Source: Desulfovibrio litoralis DSM 11393
GTDB taxonomy: Bacteria; Desulfobacterota; Desulfovibrionia; Desulfovibrionales; Desulfovibrionaceae
Assembly (NCBI RefSeq): GCF_900143255.1
Contig: NZ_FRDI01000003.1
Span: 422,641-486,640 of the forward strand
Length of the DNA stretch: 64,000 bases
Reading direction: 5' to 3'
In this document: one piece after another, positions 37,742-45,386 of the stretch
Layout: every line of letters starts with the position of its first letter
How positions within the stretch are numbered: position 1 is the first letter of the stretch
Program-made: the position numbers and the translations under genes
Notes under the pieces: model-generated
Database searches by the model: none
The model's input: the letters and a program-made list of their open reading frames with translations, nothing else
What the model was told of the DNA's origin: nothing

Positions 37742-38614
37742 ATGACAGGGGTTCAGGCTAACAATTCACGTAATTTTATTCTGAGTGTATTAAGTAATGT
37801 AAAAACGGTTTTATCAAAAAAGCTTATGTTTTTTATAGTAGTTACTCTTGGTGTTGCAGCAATGAGCATTGCTATGGACGCAATAAAAAGCATGACTGAG
37901 TCCAGAATGAACATTATTCTTCTTATATTATTTATTATCTTCATCATAGTCTTTTTCTCTTTCGTGTTTCTGTCTTTTGGTGCGTTTATTTATGCTTCAT
38001 TTTTGACATTACTAGACCAAAAAGTGAATATTGGAGAGGCATTTTCGCATGCTCTCAGTTATATCTGGAGTTTTTTGGGGCTTGGTCTTATGACAGGACT
38101 CGCTTTTTTTATTATTATAGCCATACCGGCACTTGTTACAGCCGTATTGTTTAATTTTGCAATGGACGAAAATTTATTATATCTATTCGCAATAGTCCTA
38201 GCTATTCCCATGTTAATTCTTTACCTTATGTGGTACGTTACTTTTCCTGTTTGCATCTTGGACAATGAAAGAATTATGGATACCTTTGGTCGTAGCAGAC
38301 AGTTAACCGAGGGATATCGTTTACATATTTTTGGTATCCTTGTTATTTTTGGGCTGATTGACCTTCTTGGCAGTGCTATTGGCTTATTTCCTGTACTGCT
38401 TACAGATTTGGGTTTGCTATATTTATCGACTTCCACTATTGTCTCAATCGGTATAATCTTCAATTTTATTGGCGAGATTCTAAGCTATCTAAGCTTTTTT
38501 CTAACGCCAATTGTCATCACCTGTGTTTATTATGAGTTGCGTTTAAGAAAAGAGCCTGAGGCCTTAAACAATCTGATCAAAAACAATTATTACGTTACAA
38601 CCGACAAACTTTAA
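37742..38614 (+). CDS. Multispan membrane protein, paralogue 3 of 3
   Basis: 290 residues, about seven hydrophobic segments. The start (MTGVQANNSRNFILSV) and end (FFLTPIVITCVYYELRLRKEPEALNNLIK) follow the family, the loop reads ILDNERIMDTFGRSRQLTEGYRLHIF as in paralogue 1. The FLTPIVITCVYYELRLRKEP block is shared with paralogue 2 rather than 1, so the three are mosaics of each other. It is followed after four bases by the first of two single-span paralogues, which may be cotranscribed. Confidence 0.65.
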   Translation: MTGVQANNSRNFILSVLSNVKTVLSKKLMFFIVVTLGVAAMSIAMDAIKSMTESRMNIILLILFIIFIIVFFSFVFLSFGAFIYASFLTLLDQKVNIGEAFSHALSYIWSFLGLGLMTGLAFFIIIAIPALVTAVLFNFAMDENLLYLFAIVLAIPMLILYLMWYVTFPVCILDNERIMDTFGRSRQLTEGYRLHIFGILVIFGLIDLLGSAIGLFPVLLTDLGLLYLSTSTIVSIGIIFNFIGEILSYLSFFLTPIVITCVYYELRLRKEPEALNNLIKNNYYVTTDKL

Positions 38615-38618
38615 TAAA

Positions 38619-39290
38619 ATGCCCAATATTAATAAAAACTCTATTTTCATAGGTCTAACAGTCGCATTTGGCATTATTCTTTTTTTCCTTATGCAACCCC
38701 ATAGTACATATTTAACGATTGAAGGAACCGCCCCACCGGGAATGCTTATTGAAGTAGAAACTGTTTTTAGAGATTCATATCGTTCCGGAAGATCTTCTGT
38801 GCCTTCACACAATACAGACAAGGTTGTTTCCTCCACCTGTGTTGACTCTAATGGAAAATACTCACTTCGTATTGAGTTTTTACGAGAACAATGGCTTTCT
38901 TCTTACTGGATAAACAAAAGTAAAAGAAGCTCAGAGACAACACTTTATTTAAGTCTTCCTCAAAATGGTTTATGCACTGCCGAAAATGATGATAAAATCA
39001 GGGGGAGTAAAGCAGCCATTATCATGCCTATATTAAATGATAATAAAGTCAGCGGAGTCTTAACGTGTGCATCTTCCTATAAAGATGGAAATCCTGCATG
39101 GGAATGTCAGCCGTTTCAAACAGAATGGTTCAAAATCAAAGCTTACGGAAAAATTGAGCCCCGTATTGGCAAAATAGAGGTCTATCCAAAGTCTAAGCCT
39201 TTTACCTTAGACATACAAATTAAAGAGCGTACAGTTGAGGAACGTAAGCAATATCTTTTAAGACAAATGGAAGAATTAGGGCTTCGTTAA
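38619..39290 (+). CDS. Membrane-anchored exported protein, paralogue A
   Basis: 223 residues. One N-terminal membrane span (about 8-25, FIGLTVAFGIILFFL) and a periplasmic domain beginning YLTIEGTAPPGMLIEVET, then VDSNGKYSLRIEFLREQW, which looks like a beta-sandwich surface domain (carboxypeptidase-regulatory or transthyretin-like). The remainder has two CTCASSY/WECQPF-type cysteines. It starts four bases after the membrane paralogue 3 and its stop is one base from the next gene, so these are tightly coupled. Confidence 0.6.
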   Translation: MPNINKNSIFIGLTVAFGIILFFLMQPHSTYLTIEGTAPPGMLIEVETVFRDSYRSGRSSVPSHNTDKVVSSTCVDSNGKYSLRIEFLREQWLSSYWINKSKRSSETTLYLSLPQNGLCTAENDDKIRGSKAAIIMPILNDNKVSGVLTCASSYKDGNPAWECQPFQTEWFKIKAYGKIEPRIGKIEVYPKSKPFTLDIQIKERTVEERKQYLLRQMEELGLR

Positions 39291-39291
39291 A

Positions 39292-39933
39292 ATGCCAAAT
39301 ATTAATAAAAAATTTTTCATAGGTTTAGCAATAGTACTTGTATATATTGCTTTATTCTTTGGATTCCCACAAAAAAGTCAATACTTAACGATTGAAGGAA
39401 CTGCCCCGCCGGGCATGCTTATAGAAGTAGAAACCACTTTTGTTACTGTAATCTCTCCGTCGAGAGGCGACAGCTTAGGTGCAGACAAGGAAGAAAGAGT
39501 GGTTGGCTCAGCCTATCCCGATTCTAACGGAAAATATTCACTGCGTGTTGAGTTTTTACGAGAAAAAAATATTTTTCCTTTGATCGCAAGCAAAAATTAC
39601 TCATACACAAGGCTCTATTTAAGTTTTCCTGAAGAGGGTTTGTACAAATATGCCAATTGGAGCCCCAAAGGTATTAAAGCCGCAGACATACTTGATTCAG
39701 AAGACCCTAATAACATTAGCGAAACCTTGTCTTGCCAACCTATAGAGTTACTCGGAGCGCTTAGCTGGGACTGTCAGCCACCTAGTCCTTTGAATAGGAA
39801 GATGACTGAAATTATGGATCTTGGAGAGCTAAGAGTTTATAAAAATTCAGAGTCTTTTACTTTAAATATACAAGTTCCAAACAAAACAGTAGAAAGCCGC
39901 CAGCCATTTTTTTACCCGCCAAGGGCATGGTAG
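39292..39933 (+). CDS. Membrane-anchored exported protein, paralogue B
   Basis: 213 residues, a close relative of the preceding gene: the same MPNINK start, one membrane span, the same YLTIEGTAPPGMLIEVET block and the same PDSNGKYSLRVEFLRE and WDCQP segments, with a divergent centre. Its C-terminus (RQPFFYPPRAW) is truncated or altered compared with paralogue A (VEERKQYLLRQMEELG). The two genes overlap in spacing (one base) and probably arose by tandem duplication. Function unknown. Confidence 0.6.
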   Translation: MPNINKKFFIGLAIVLVYIALFFGFPQKSQYLTIEGTAPPGMLIEVETTFVTVISPSRGDSLGADKEERVVGSAYPDSNGKYSLRVEFLREKNIFPLIASKNYSYTRLYLSFPEEGLYKYANWSPKGIKAADILDSEDPNNISETLSCQPIELLGALSWDCQPPSPLNRKMTEIMDLGELRVYKNSESFTLNIQVPNKTVESRQPFFYPPRAW

Positions 39934-40131
39934 GGGCGTTAGTTAAAGTAATAACGCAAAGTTATTGACAAAAATAAAGAAAATAATTAGCCTGCGAACA
40001 TAAAATATATTTGTCGCCTAATAAGAAATTAATAAGACACTTTCTCAAACATAAAACAAGACAAGCACAGATCGCTAAAACCAAAGTCGTTTATAGTTTT
40101 ATTTGATAAAAAATAATGACTTGAAATAATT

Positions 40132-40207
40132 GCCGAAGTAACTCAGTTGGTAGAGTAACTGATTCGTAATCAGTAAGTCGTGGGTTCAACTCCCATCTTC
40201 GGCTCCA
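40132..40207 (+). tRNA. tRNA-Thr, anticodon CGT
   Basis: A 76-nt tRNA: acceptor GCCGAAG/CTTCGGC, D-arm AACTCAGTTGGTAGAGT, anticodon arm CTGATTCGTAATCAG with loop TTCGTAA (anticodon CGT, reads ACG), T-arm GTGGGTTCAACTCCCAT and encoded CCA. A membrane-protein gene starts 19 bp after it. Confidence 0.96.
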
Positions 40208-40225
40208 TTAATAAAGGAGATGCTT

Positions 40226-40729
40226 GTGCGTCTATTACTCATCATGCTTCAAGTAATAGGTATTTGTATTGCATATATGATTGGCAATGTACTAATGATC
40301 TTGATCTTATGTTCGAATGCGGTTCTTTCATATATTTTTTTCGCTATAAGCTTGCTGATAATAGGTTGTTGTACCTTTTTTTATTGTAACCTCAGCATAC
40401 AACACAGGCGTATCGCATGGCTCTTTTTGTGTGCTTTACTCGCCGTCTATGCTTTTTCTCCGTTGGCCCATTATGGGATACCTACCAAAGAATACGTGAA
40501 TACCAGCCCGTCAGGCAAGTACCGGGTGGAATATTATACACCGCACTATTGCCCTTACGCATTCTTTGCTTACCGAGACGCATTTTTCATCAAGGTTTAC
40601 AACAATGAGCAGGAGCGGTACGTGTACACCAGCGACTTGGATGGAGGGAATGCGATGTTCCCTATCCTATGGGGTGATGGAATTACCGTCAGTTACGGAA
40701 TTTCCGTTCCTGCCGACAAACTAAACTAA
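40226..40729 (+). CDS. Membrane protein of unknown function (paralogue start of 40793)
   Basis: About 167 residues from GTG 40226. That start is chosen because AAAGGAG lies at proper spacing and it lines up exactly with the ATG of the next gene (both then read RLLLIMLQV); the ATG two codons upstream is too close to the ribosome-binding site. Three to four membrane spans (5-30, 33-52, 60-80) are followed by a soluble C-terminal domain with SPSGKYRVEYYTPHYCPY and SDLDGGNAMFPILWGDGI, of a type seen in small immunity-like or envelope proteins. From about base 40440 base composition is distinctly richer in G+C than the first part. Confidence 0.6.
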   Translation: MRLLLIMLQVIGICIAYMIGNVLMILILCSNAVLSYIFFAISLLIIGCCTFFYCNLSIQHRRIAWLFLCALLAVYAFSPLAHYGIPTKEYVNTSPSGKYRVEYYTPHYCPYAFFAYRDAFFIKVYNNEQERYVYTSDLDGGNAMFPILWGDGITVSYGISVPADKLN

Positions 40730-40792
40730 CACCGTGTAGTTAAATAATTGTATAATTGACCAATATTTTAATTAATCAATAAAGGAACTTCT

Positions 40793-41731
40793 ATGCGTCT
40801 ATTACTCATCATGCTTCAAGTAATATCTCTTTGCCTTGCCTATATTATATTCATAACACTAACACAGGGAGTAAGCGGTTTTTTCGCAGGCGGAGGCGGA
40901 GCGGGAGGACCAGCAGCTATGGCCGTGCCTATATTTATGCTTATTCAACTCTTACTTAGTGGGTTTATTATTGTTACCGTAATATTGCCGTTCAGTATGG
41001 TATTTTTAGGCACTTTACTGTGTGCGATTGCCTGTGGTATCAGGTTTTTGCGTTGGACACGCTGGGTGGGTGTTGTAATTAACTTGCTCGCTATCTTTTA
41101 TATTCTGTTTTTTATGCAAAAAGACGAAATGGGCTTGAACGCAAGCCACTTTGTTATTGCCAGTTATTTTCTATTAAATATCGTTCTTTTTTTTCGCATA
41201 CCCCGCTGGCCGAACATTGAAAAAAGCAGAAAAGTAATCTGTTTTTCTCAGATTTTCCTGTTAGGTATTATTATGTTGCCTTTGTGGGTGCTTGCGGTGA
41301 TTGCGGTTATTCAAAAAGAGGATTTTGATGTCTTTCTCGCTATGATCTTGCTGACTATCCTTTTTTGCCCATCTTTCTATTGTAATTACCGAGTATGCAA
41401 AAACTTAACGCTCAATGGCGATGCAAAACGCCTTATTCTGCCTGTTATAGTTTCCGCTATCAGCTTAGGGCTTTTTGTAATGACTATCCCCTTGTTCGCA
41501 GTACCTATTTTAATAAGCTTTTTGCTTATGCTCGGTTTATGCGAATTACTGGTGCTGTATTCGGGAGAATTACCAACTGAAAAAAACTGGCGTTACTATC
41601 TGGTCTACCTACTGGGAGGAACAAAGTCTGAACAAAAAGAAAATGTTCTATCGTTTGCACAAGGGGTAGGCGGACTTGTTGGTGAGCAGTTAGAAAAACA
41701 CAAAAACAAAAAAAAGAATAAAGACAGCTAG
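40793..41731 (+). CDS. Multispan membrane protein of unknown function
   Basis: 312 residues with about seven membrane spans. The first 25 residues (MRLLLIMLQVISLCLAYII) resemble those of the previous gene, as does its leader AATAAAGGA; the rest differs. A glycine-rich loop (GGGGAGGPAAM) follows the first span. The tail is basic (EKHKNKKKNKDS). The last 21 bases, from AGAATAAAGACAG to GATAT, recur exactly at 42341-42361, suggesting that another gene with this end once existed downstream. Confidence 0.6.
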   Translation: MRLLLIMLQVISLCLAYIIFITLTQGVSGFFAGGGGAGGPAAMAVPIFMLIQLLLSGFIIVTVILPFSMVFLGTLLCAIACGIRFLRWTRWVGVVINLLAIFYILFFMQKDEMGLNASHFVIASYFLLNIVLFFRIPRWPNIEKSRKVICFSQIFLLGIIMLPLWVLAVIAVIQKEDFDVFLAMILLTILFCPSFYCNYRVCKNLTLNGDAKRLILPVIVSAISLGLFVMTIPLFAVPILISFLLMLGLCELLVLYSGELPTEKNWRYYLVYLLGGTKSEQKENVLSFAQGVGGLVGEQLEKHKNKKKNKDS

Positions 41732-41799
41732 ATATATATACTGAAAGAGTTTTAAATAAATGTGATGCAGCTAGCTCTGGTCAAGGGAGTACCCTGTTT

Positions 41800-42186
41800 A
41801 TGAAAAGATGGAATAAAAGAAGAATTTTAAAATGGGGACTCATAGTTGCTATTTTGTATATATTAGGATTTACCAATCTCATTAATAATTTTGCATTTTA
41901 CATAATGGATCCTGAGTATATAGTCCCAAAAGAATCCTCTTTTATAAGTTTTCGTGTAACAATTATGAATCCCGGTTCTGGAGATTGGTGGATATATGGC
42001 GAAGACAAAAAGAACTATTATTACTACTATGGACTTGGGAACTATGCTGCCATTTCAAGAGAAAATACTTGCCCTAATTTCAAAAAGCTAGATTACAGGA
42101 CATGGTGTGGTGTGGATATTTTGCCCCACAATGGATACCCAAATGAAATATCAGATAAGTATAAGGGGGAATTGGTAGAGGATTAG
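41800..42186 (+). CDS. Small membrane-anchored protein of unknown function
   Basis: 128 residues. A basic N-terminus (MKRWNKRRILKWG) leads to one membrane span (about 14-34), then a soluble domain rich in Tyr and Trp (WWIYGEDKKNYYYYYGLG) with a pair of cysteines (ENTCPNF and RTWCGVD). No family recognised. A weak ribosome-binding site precedes the ATG; the position among small membrane genes suggests membership of the accessory island. Confidence 0.55.
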   Translation: MKRWNKRRILKWGLIVAILYILGFTNLINNFAFYIMDPEYIVPKESSFISFRVTIMNPGSGDWWIYGEDKKNYYYYYGLGNYAAISRENTCPNFKKLDYRTWCGVDILPHNGYPNEISDKYKGELVED

Positions 42187-42340
42187 TTATTTTTTACTTT
42201 GTTATCTGGCTACAGCATTTTGGGAAAGGGAACACATTTTTATGAAATGAAATACAATGATAAAAAAAAAATCATTATAAAAAATTAATACTGAGCATTA
42301 TATGCGTAATTACAATTAGACAAACATATCAATAAAAAAC

Positions 42341-42361
42341 AGAATAAAGACAGCTAGATAT
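42341..42361 (+). repeat. 21-bp duplicate of the 3' end of the 40793 gene
   Basis: Identical to 41715-41735. The bases around it no longer give an ORF, so this is a remnant of a duplicated gene end. The rest of the 42187-42454 gap holds no gene. Confidence 0.75.
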
Positions 42362-42454
42362 TTTTTATGTAGGCGAACATCTATCTTGCAACATAAAAAA
42401 TATGTGCAACGTAAAAGCTTATAATAACAGACAATAAACCAAGAAAACTAAACA

Positions 42455-42634
42455 ATGCCAAAAAGATTGTATACACTTAAAGTAAGCCTCGTTAATTATT
42501 TAGTTATGGCAATAGCGTGTGGCTCTTTATGGGTAATGTCATTAATGTTTTCCTATGTAATATTAACCCAAAATATAAGCGGTCGAGAGCTTTATATGCT
42601 ATCTACTATGCTTAGGAGTAAAAATGAGTTCTGA
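42455..42634 (+). pseudogene. Truncated paralogue of the 43688 membrane protein
   Basis: 59 codons beginning MPKRLYTLKV, with the span MAIACGSLWVMSLMFSYVIL. It matches the first 50 residues of the gene at 43688 almost exactly, then diverges after LYMLS and stops at TGA, inside the start of the next gene (11-base overlap). It retains a start codon and could be translated, but lacks the soluble domain. Confidence 0.7.
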
Positions 42635-43562
42635 GAAAAATTCGGTTTGCTATGCATCCACTGCATATCATCCAGGCAATGTAAATTCTATGCCTTGTGC
42701 AACAAACAAGTTTTATACTTACAAAGAGGCAACTAAGGATCATAATTTTCTTCCATGGGGGCACTACCTGAACCGGGAGCCTGCCTCAATGCTGGAGTAC
42801 CGCCCCCTTGAGCAACCTTTTTCTTGCCTCAATAAGCTAAGCTTTTCCGTACACATGTGGCATATTGACAATGAGATACTGTACTATAAGCTACCGAATC
42901 CCTTGTTGCTTGCTTTTTATGCTTTTTCTTTGCAAACTATTGGGGCAATAATTTATATCTTCTGGCTGGGTATGTCTCCATTCACTGCTAATGGATTCGT
43001 AGCTCTAATTTTAACCATCGGTTTTTTGGGTTTAGTCTTCTACGTTTTGCACAAGTATTTATCATTCCCCTCCAGAGTAATATTTAATCGATTAAATGGT
43101 ACAATTACAGTTAAAAGAGCATTCCTACCCGACAAAACCACGATATTTATATACACTGACGCTCTATTTAAAAAACCAACGAGACAACATTCTTTTTACA
43201 ATGGCGGTTGCGTAAGTCGTTATATAACTCCATCTCTAACTATTTCTTTTATCTGCCCGGCAGCGAATACCGGCATTGTATACCTTCACTGGCAATTTCT
43301 TCAACGCTTTATGGATGTTAGCCAGCCTCTGCCTGATATCCCTTATCTGGAATCATTTCGCCACCTTGACCCCACCACGGTGGAACATGATAAGACAACT
43401 AATCGACCAGAACGTTACTGGCGGGATAAGACACCAGAAGAAATTAGTGCCATGGCAAAAAAACTTGCCGAAACAGAGGAAAACATCACGCCCATATGGC
43501 CCTGCACGCTGGCACCATTCATTGAAGGGCGAGATCCGAATAACCCGGAAATACATTACTAA
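42624..43562 (+). CDS. Membrane protein resembling the DUF6708 family
   Basis: 312 residues. A hydrophilic N-terminal 95 residues, two membrane spans (about 95-118 and 126-148), then a soluble domain with FNRLNGTITVKR, YFLPDKT-like and a long acidic C-terminus (RPERYWRDKTPEEISAMAKK). The arrangement resembles the DUF6708 proteins found near type VI secretion and toxin genes of enterobacteria; the assignment is by memory of the family and not certain. Bases 43321-43560 are about 48% G+C by hand count, against about 28% in the start of the next gene, which suggests acquisition from a higher-GC genome. Confidence 0.5.
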   Translation: MSSEKNSVCYASTAYHPGNVNSMPCATNKFYTYKEATKDHNFLPWGHYLNREPASMLEYRPLEQPFSCLNKLSFSVHMWHIDNEILYYKLPNPLLLAFYAFSLQTIGAIIYIFWLGMSPFTANGFVALILTIGFLGLVFYVLHKYLSFPSRVIFNRLNGTITVKRAFLPDKTTIFIYTDALFKKPTRQHSFYNGGCVSRYITPSLTISFICPAANTGIVYLHWQFLQRFMDVSQPLPDIPYLESFRHLDPTTVEHDKTTNRPERYWRDKTPEEISAMAKKLAETEENITPIWPCTLAPFIEGRDPNNPEIHY

Positions 43563-43687
43563 ACTAAAACATGCCCTATCTATGCTTTTTTTCTCTCCCG
43601 GCAATGCCTAAAGTTGCATCAAGTATTTTCAACTATTATAGCGAAATAATTCTAGCTAAAAATTTATCCTGCTAAGAGGTGAAAACA

Positions 43688-44215
43688 ATGTCAAAAAGAT
43701 TATATACACTTGAAGTCAGTATCTATGATCATGTAGTTAGTGCAATAGCGTGTGGCTCTTTATGGGTAATGTCATTAATGTTTTCCTATGGAATATTAAC
43801 CCAAAATATAAGCGGTCGTGAATTTTATATGCTTTTGGCTGGTTTACTGTTGTTTTATGGGATGGCAATTTTTACATCATATACGACTATTAAACAAGCG
43901 TTGCATAGAGTTACGCGGTTAAATCTTACTTCTGATGAGCTTCAGGTAAGATACAAAGATGGAAAAGAAGATATTTATCCTTTGGCGCTTTATACCTTCT
44001 TGCTATTTGAAGCTTGTTCTCCAGCAATCGGAGCGGGAGCTGATTACGACAACTACAACCAATCCTCTCAATGTATGCTATTGACAATAACTTTGTCTGT
44101 TAATACTGATATTGATAAAGACAAAAATTCCGAAGAAGTATATATTTCGAATACTCAAGAAGAAGAAATGAACATCTTGTATGAAAAAATAATTGCGGCT
44201 CAAAAAGCATTATAA
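43688..44215 (+). CDS. Two-span membrane protein of unknown function
   Basis: 175 residues from ATG 43688 (GAGG eight bases upstream; a GTG three codons earlier is less likely because the truncated paralogue at 42455 starts at the equivalent ATG). Two membrane spans (about 14-40 and 46-66) are followed by a cytosolic or periplasmic domain with NLTSDELQVRYKDGKEDIYPLALY, PH-like in appearance. It ends 34 bp before the convergent rpiR-type gene. Function unknown. Confidence 0.6.
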   Translation: MSKRLYTLEVSIYDHVVSAIACGSLWVMSLMFSYGILTQNISGREFYMLLAGLLLFYGMAIFTSYTTIKQALHRVTRLNLTSDELQVRYKDGKEDIYPLALYTFLLFEACSPAIGAGADYDNYNQSSQCMLLTITLSVNTDIDKDKNSEEVYISNTQEEEMNILYEKIIAAQKAL

Positions 44216-44249
44216 AGAAAAATTCTAGCTAAAACAGAACCTTATCTCG

Positions 44250-45119
44250 CTAAAATGAACCAAATAAATCAAACAAGTTTTCAATATCTTCAAGTCTGCT
44301 TTGCATATGTTTATCACTCGCCGGAGCAATAGAGGCGATCATACCCTCAATTAACGCCATGCCGGCTGCCCTACTTGAAAAAACCGTGTGTTCGCCTTCC
44401 GAGGGTGCTATTATATGAGCCGAAGACATAGATAGCTCTGTGTTGCTAAACTTATCAGTCAATAACACAACGGGTTTGTTAGTTTTATGAAAAAGCGAGA
44501 CCGCTTTTTGTGTTACGGAAGAAAAGCGATAAAAAGAAATCGCAAAGAGTGCCGAATTTTTTTCAATACCTGCCAAGCGGTGTGGCAAGGTGCTAATATC
44601 ACCGTCTAAAAGGGTAACGTTGCTCCTGATATAACGCAACAACAAAAACGCCGTATATGCCAAGGCATAAGAAGTCGCACAACCCACGATATAAAGATGA
44701 GTTTTTTTATTCCCAAGAATTTGAGCGGCAAGGTTTAGCTGTTCGATTTGGTTATCTTTAATTGCCTGTCTAACATTACGCCCCACCTGTTCCATATGAT
44801 TATAAATATTATGAGCGGGTTGATCGGCTTGCTTCTCTTTAGCAATAGCGTAACCAAGCGGAGAGTTTAAAGCCAAACGTGCATCGGCTCGCACATTTTT
44901 CAGAAAATCAGCAAAATTTGAATAGCCAAGCTTACGCACAAATCTTGTAACAGTTGATTTTCCAACATTCGCCTTTAAGCTTATTTCTTCTATATTAGAA
45001 AAAGCAAGATCAGAATAGCTTTGTTCAAAAAAATCTACCAGTTTTTTTTCACCGGCGGTAAAACTGTGTTGTTGTGATATTCTCTGCAATAACAGACTGG
45101 ATTGTATGTTTTTTATCAT
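44250..45119 (-). CDS. RpiR/MurR-family transcriptional regulator
   Basis: 289 residues: an N-terminal helix-turn-helix (about 1-78, with LKANVGKSTVTRFVRKLGYSNFADF) and a C-terminal SIS domain (about 128-262, with LYIVGCATSYALAYTAFLLLRY) that usually senses a phosphorylated sugar. In this setting it faces a carboxylate-uptake operon and probably senses a pathway intermediate instead; that is inference. Divergent from tctC, with 267 bp between the start codons. A perfect 15-bp palindrome at 45270 lies in between. Confidence 0.9.
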   Translation of the reverse strand: MIKNIQSSLLLQRISQQHSFTAGEKKLVDFFEQSYSDLAFSNIEEISLKANVGKSTVTRFVRKLGYSNFADFLKNVRADARLALNSPLGYAIAKEKQADQPAHNIYNHMEQVGRNVRQAIKDNQIEQLNLAAQILGNKKTHLYIVGCATSYALAYTAFLLLRYIRSNVTLLDGDISTLPHRLAGIEKNSALFAISFYRFSSVTQKAVSLFHKTNKPVVLLTDKFSNTELSMSSAHIIAPSEGEHTVFSSRAAGMALIEGMIASIAPASDKHMQSRLEDIENLFDLFGSF

Positions 45120-45269
45120 TCTTAAAATCTACATTTTTTTTAAATTCCAAGCAAGCAAAAAACTTTATACCACAATAAATAAATCATTTTCAAAAGAAAT
45201 ACTTAAAAAATAGTTGACCCACTCAACACATTTTGATACTTTTTTTTCAAGAAAAGAATTGTTTGAAAC

Positions 45270-45284
45270 TTTTTTGCCAAAAAA
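45270..45284. promoter_or_regulatory. Candidate RpiR-type operator
   Basis: TTTTTTGCCAAAAAA is a perfect odd-length palindrome, about 103 bp upstream of tctC and 151 bp upstream of the regulator gene. RpiR-family proteins bind inverted repeats with AT-rich arms. A possible -10 for tctC, TACTAT, lies at 45311-45316. Confidence 0.4.
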
Positions 45285-45386
45285 TAATGCTTTTCGATAT
45301 TCCTCCCGCGTACTATAAAAGGCTAAAGTATTTTGCGTGCCTTTAAGGCAATATAACTCAACGTTTAACCTTGATTGGAGGCTTTT

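Noticed and set aside
40180-40389. Open frame starting inside the tRNA-Thr gene
   Set aside because: It overlaps the tRNA and lies in another frame of the 40226 gene, whose start is supported by a ribosome-binding site and by its paralogue.
42455-42750. Selenocysteine readthrough at the TGA of the truncated membrane gene, given that selB is present
   Set aside because: The frame after the TGA gives no sensible protein and soon stops; the TGA follows loss of similarity to the paralogue, as expected for simple truncation.
40132-44215. Integrated prophage or conjugative element behind tRNA-Thr
   Set aside because: No integrase, phage structural gene, relaxase or repeated tRNA end was found.
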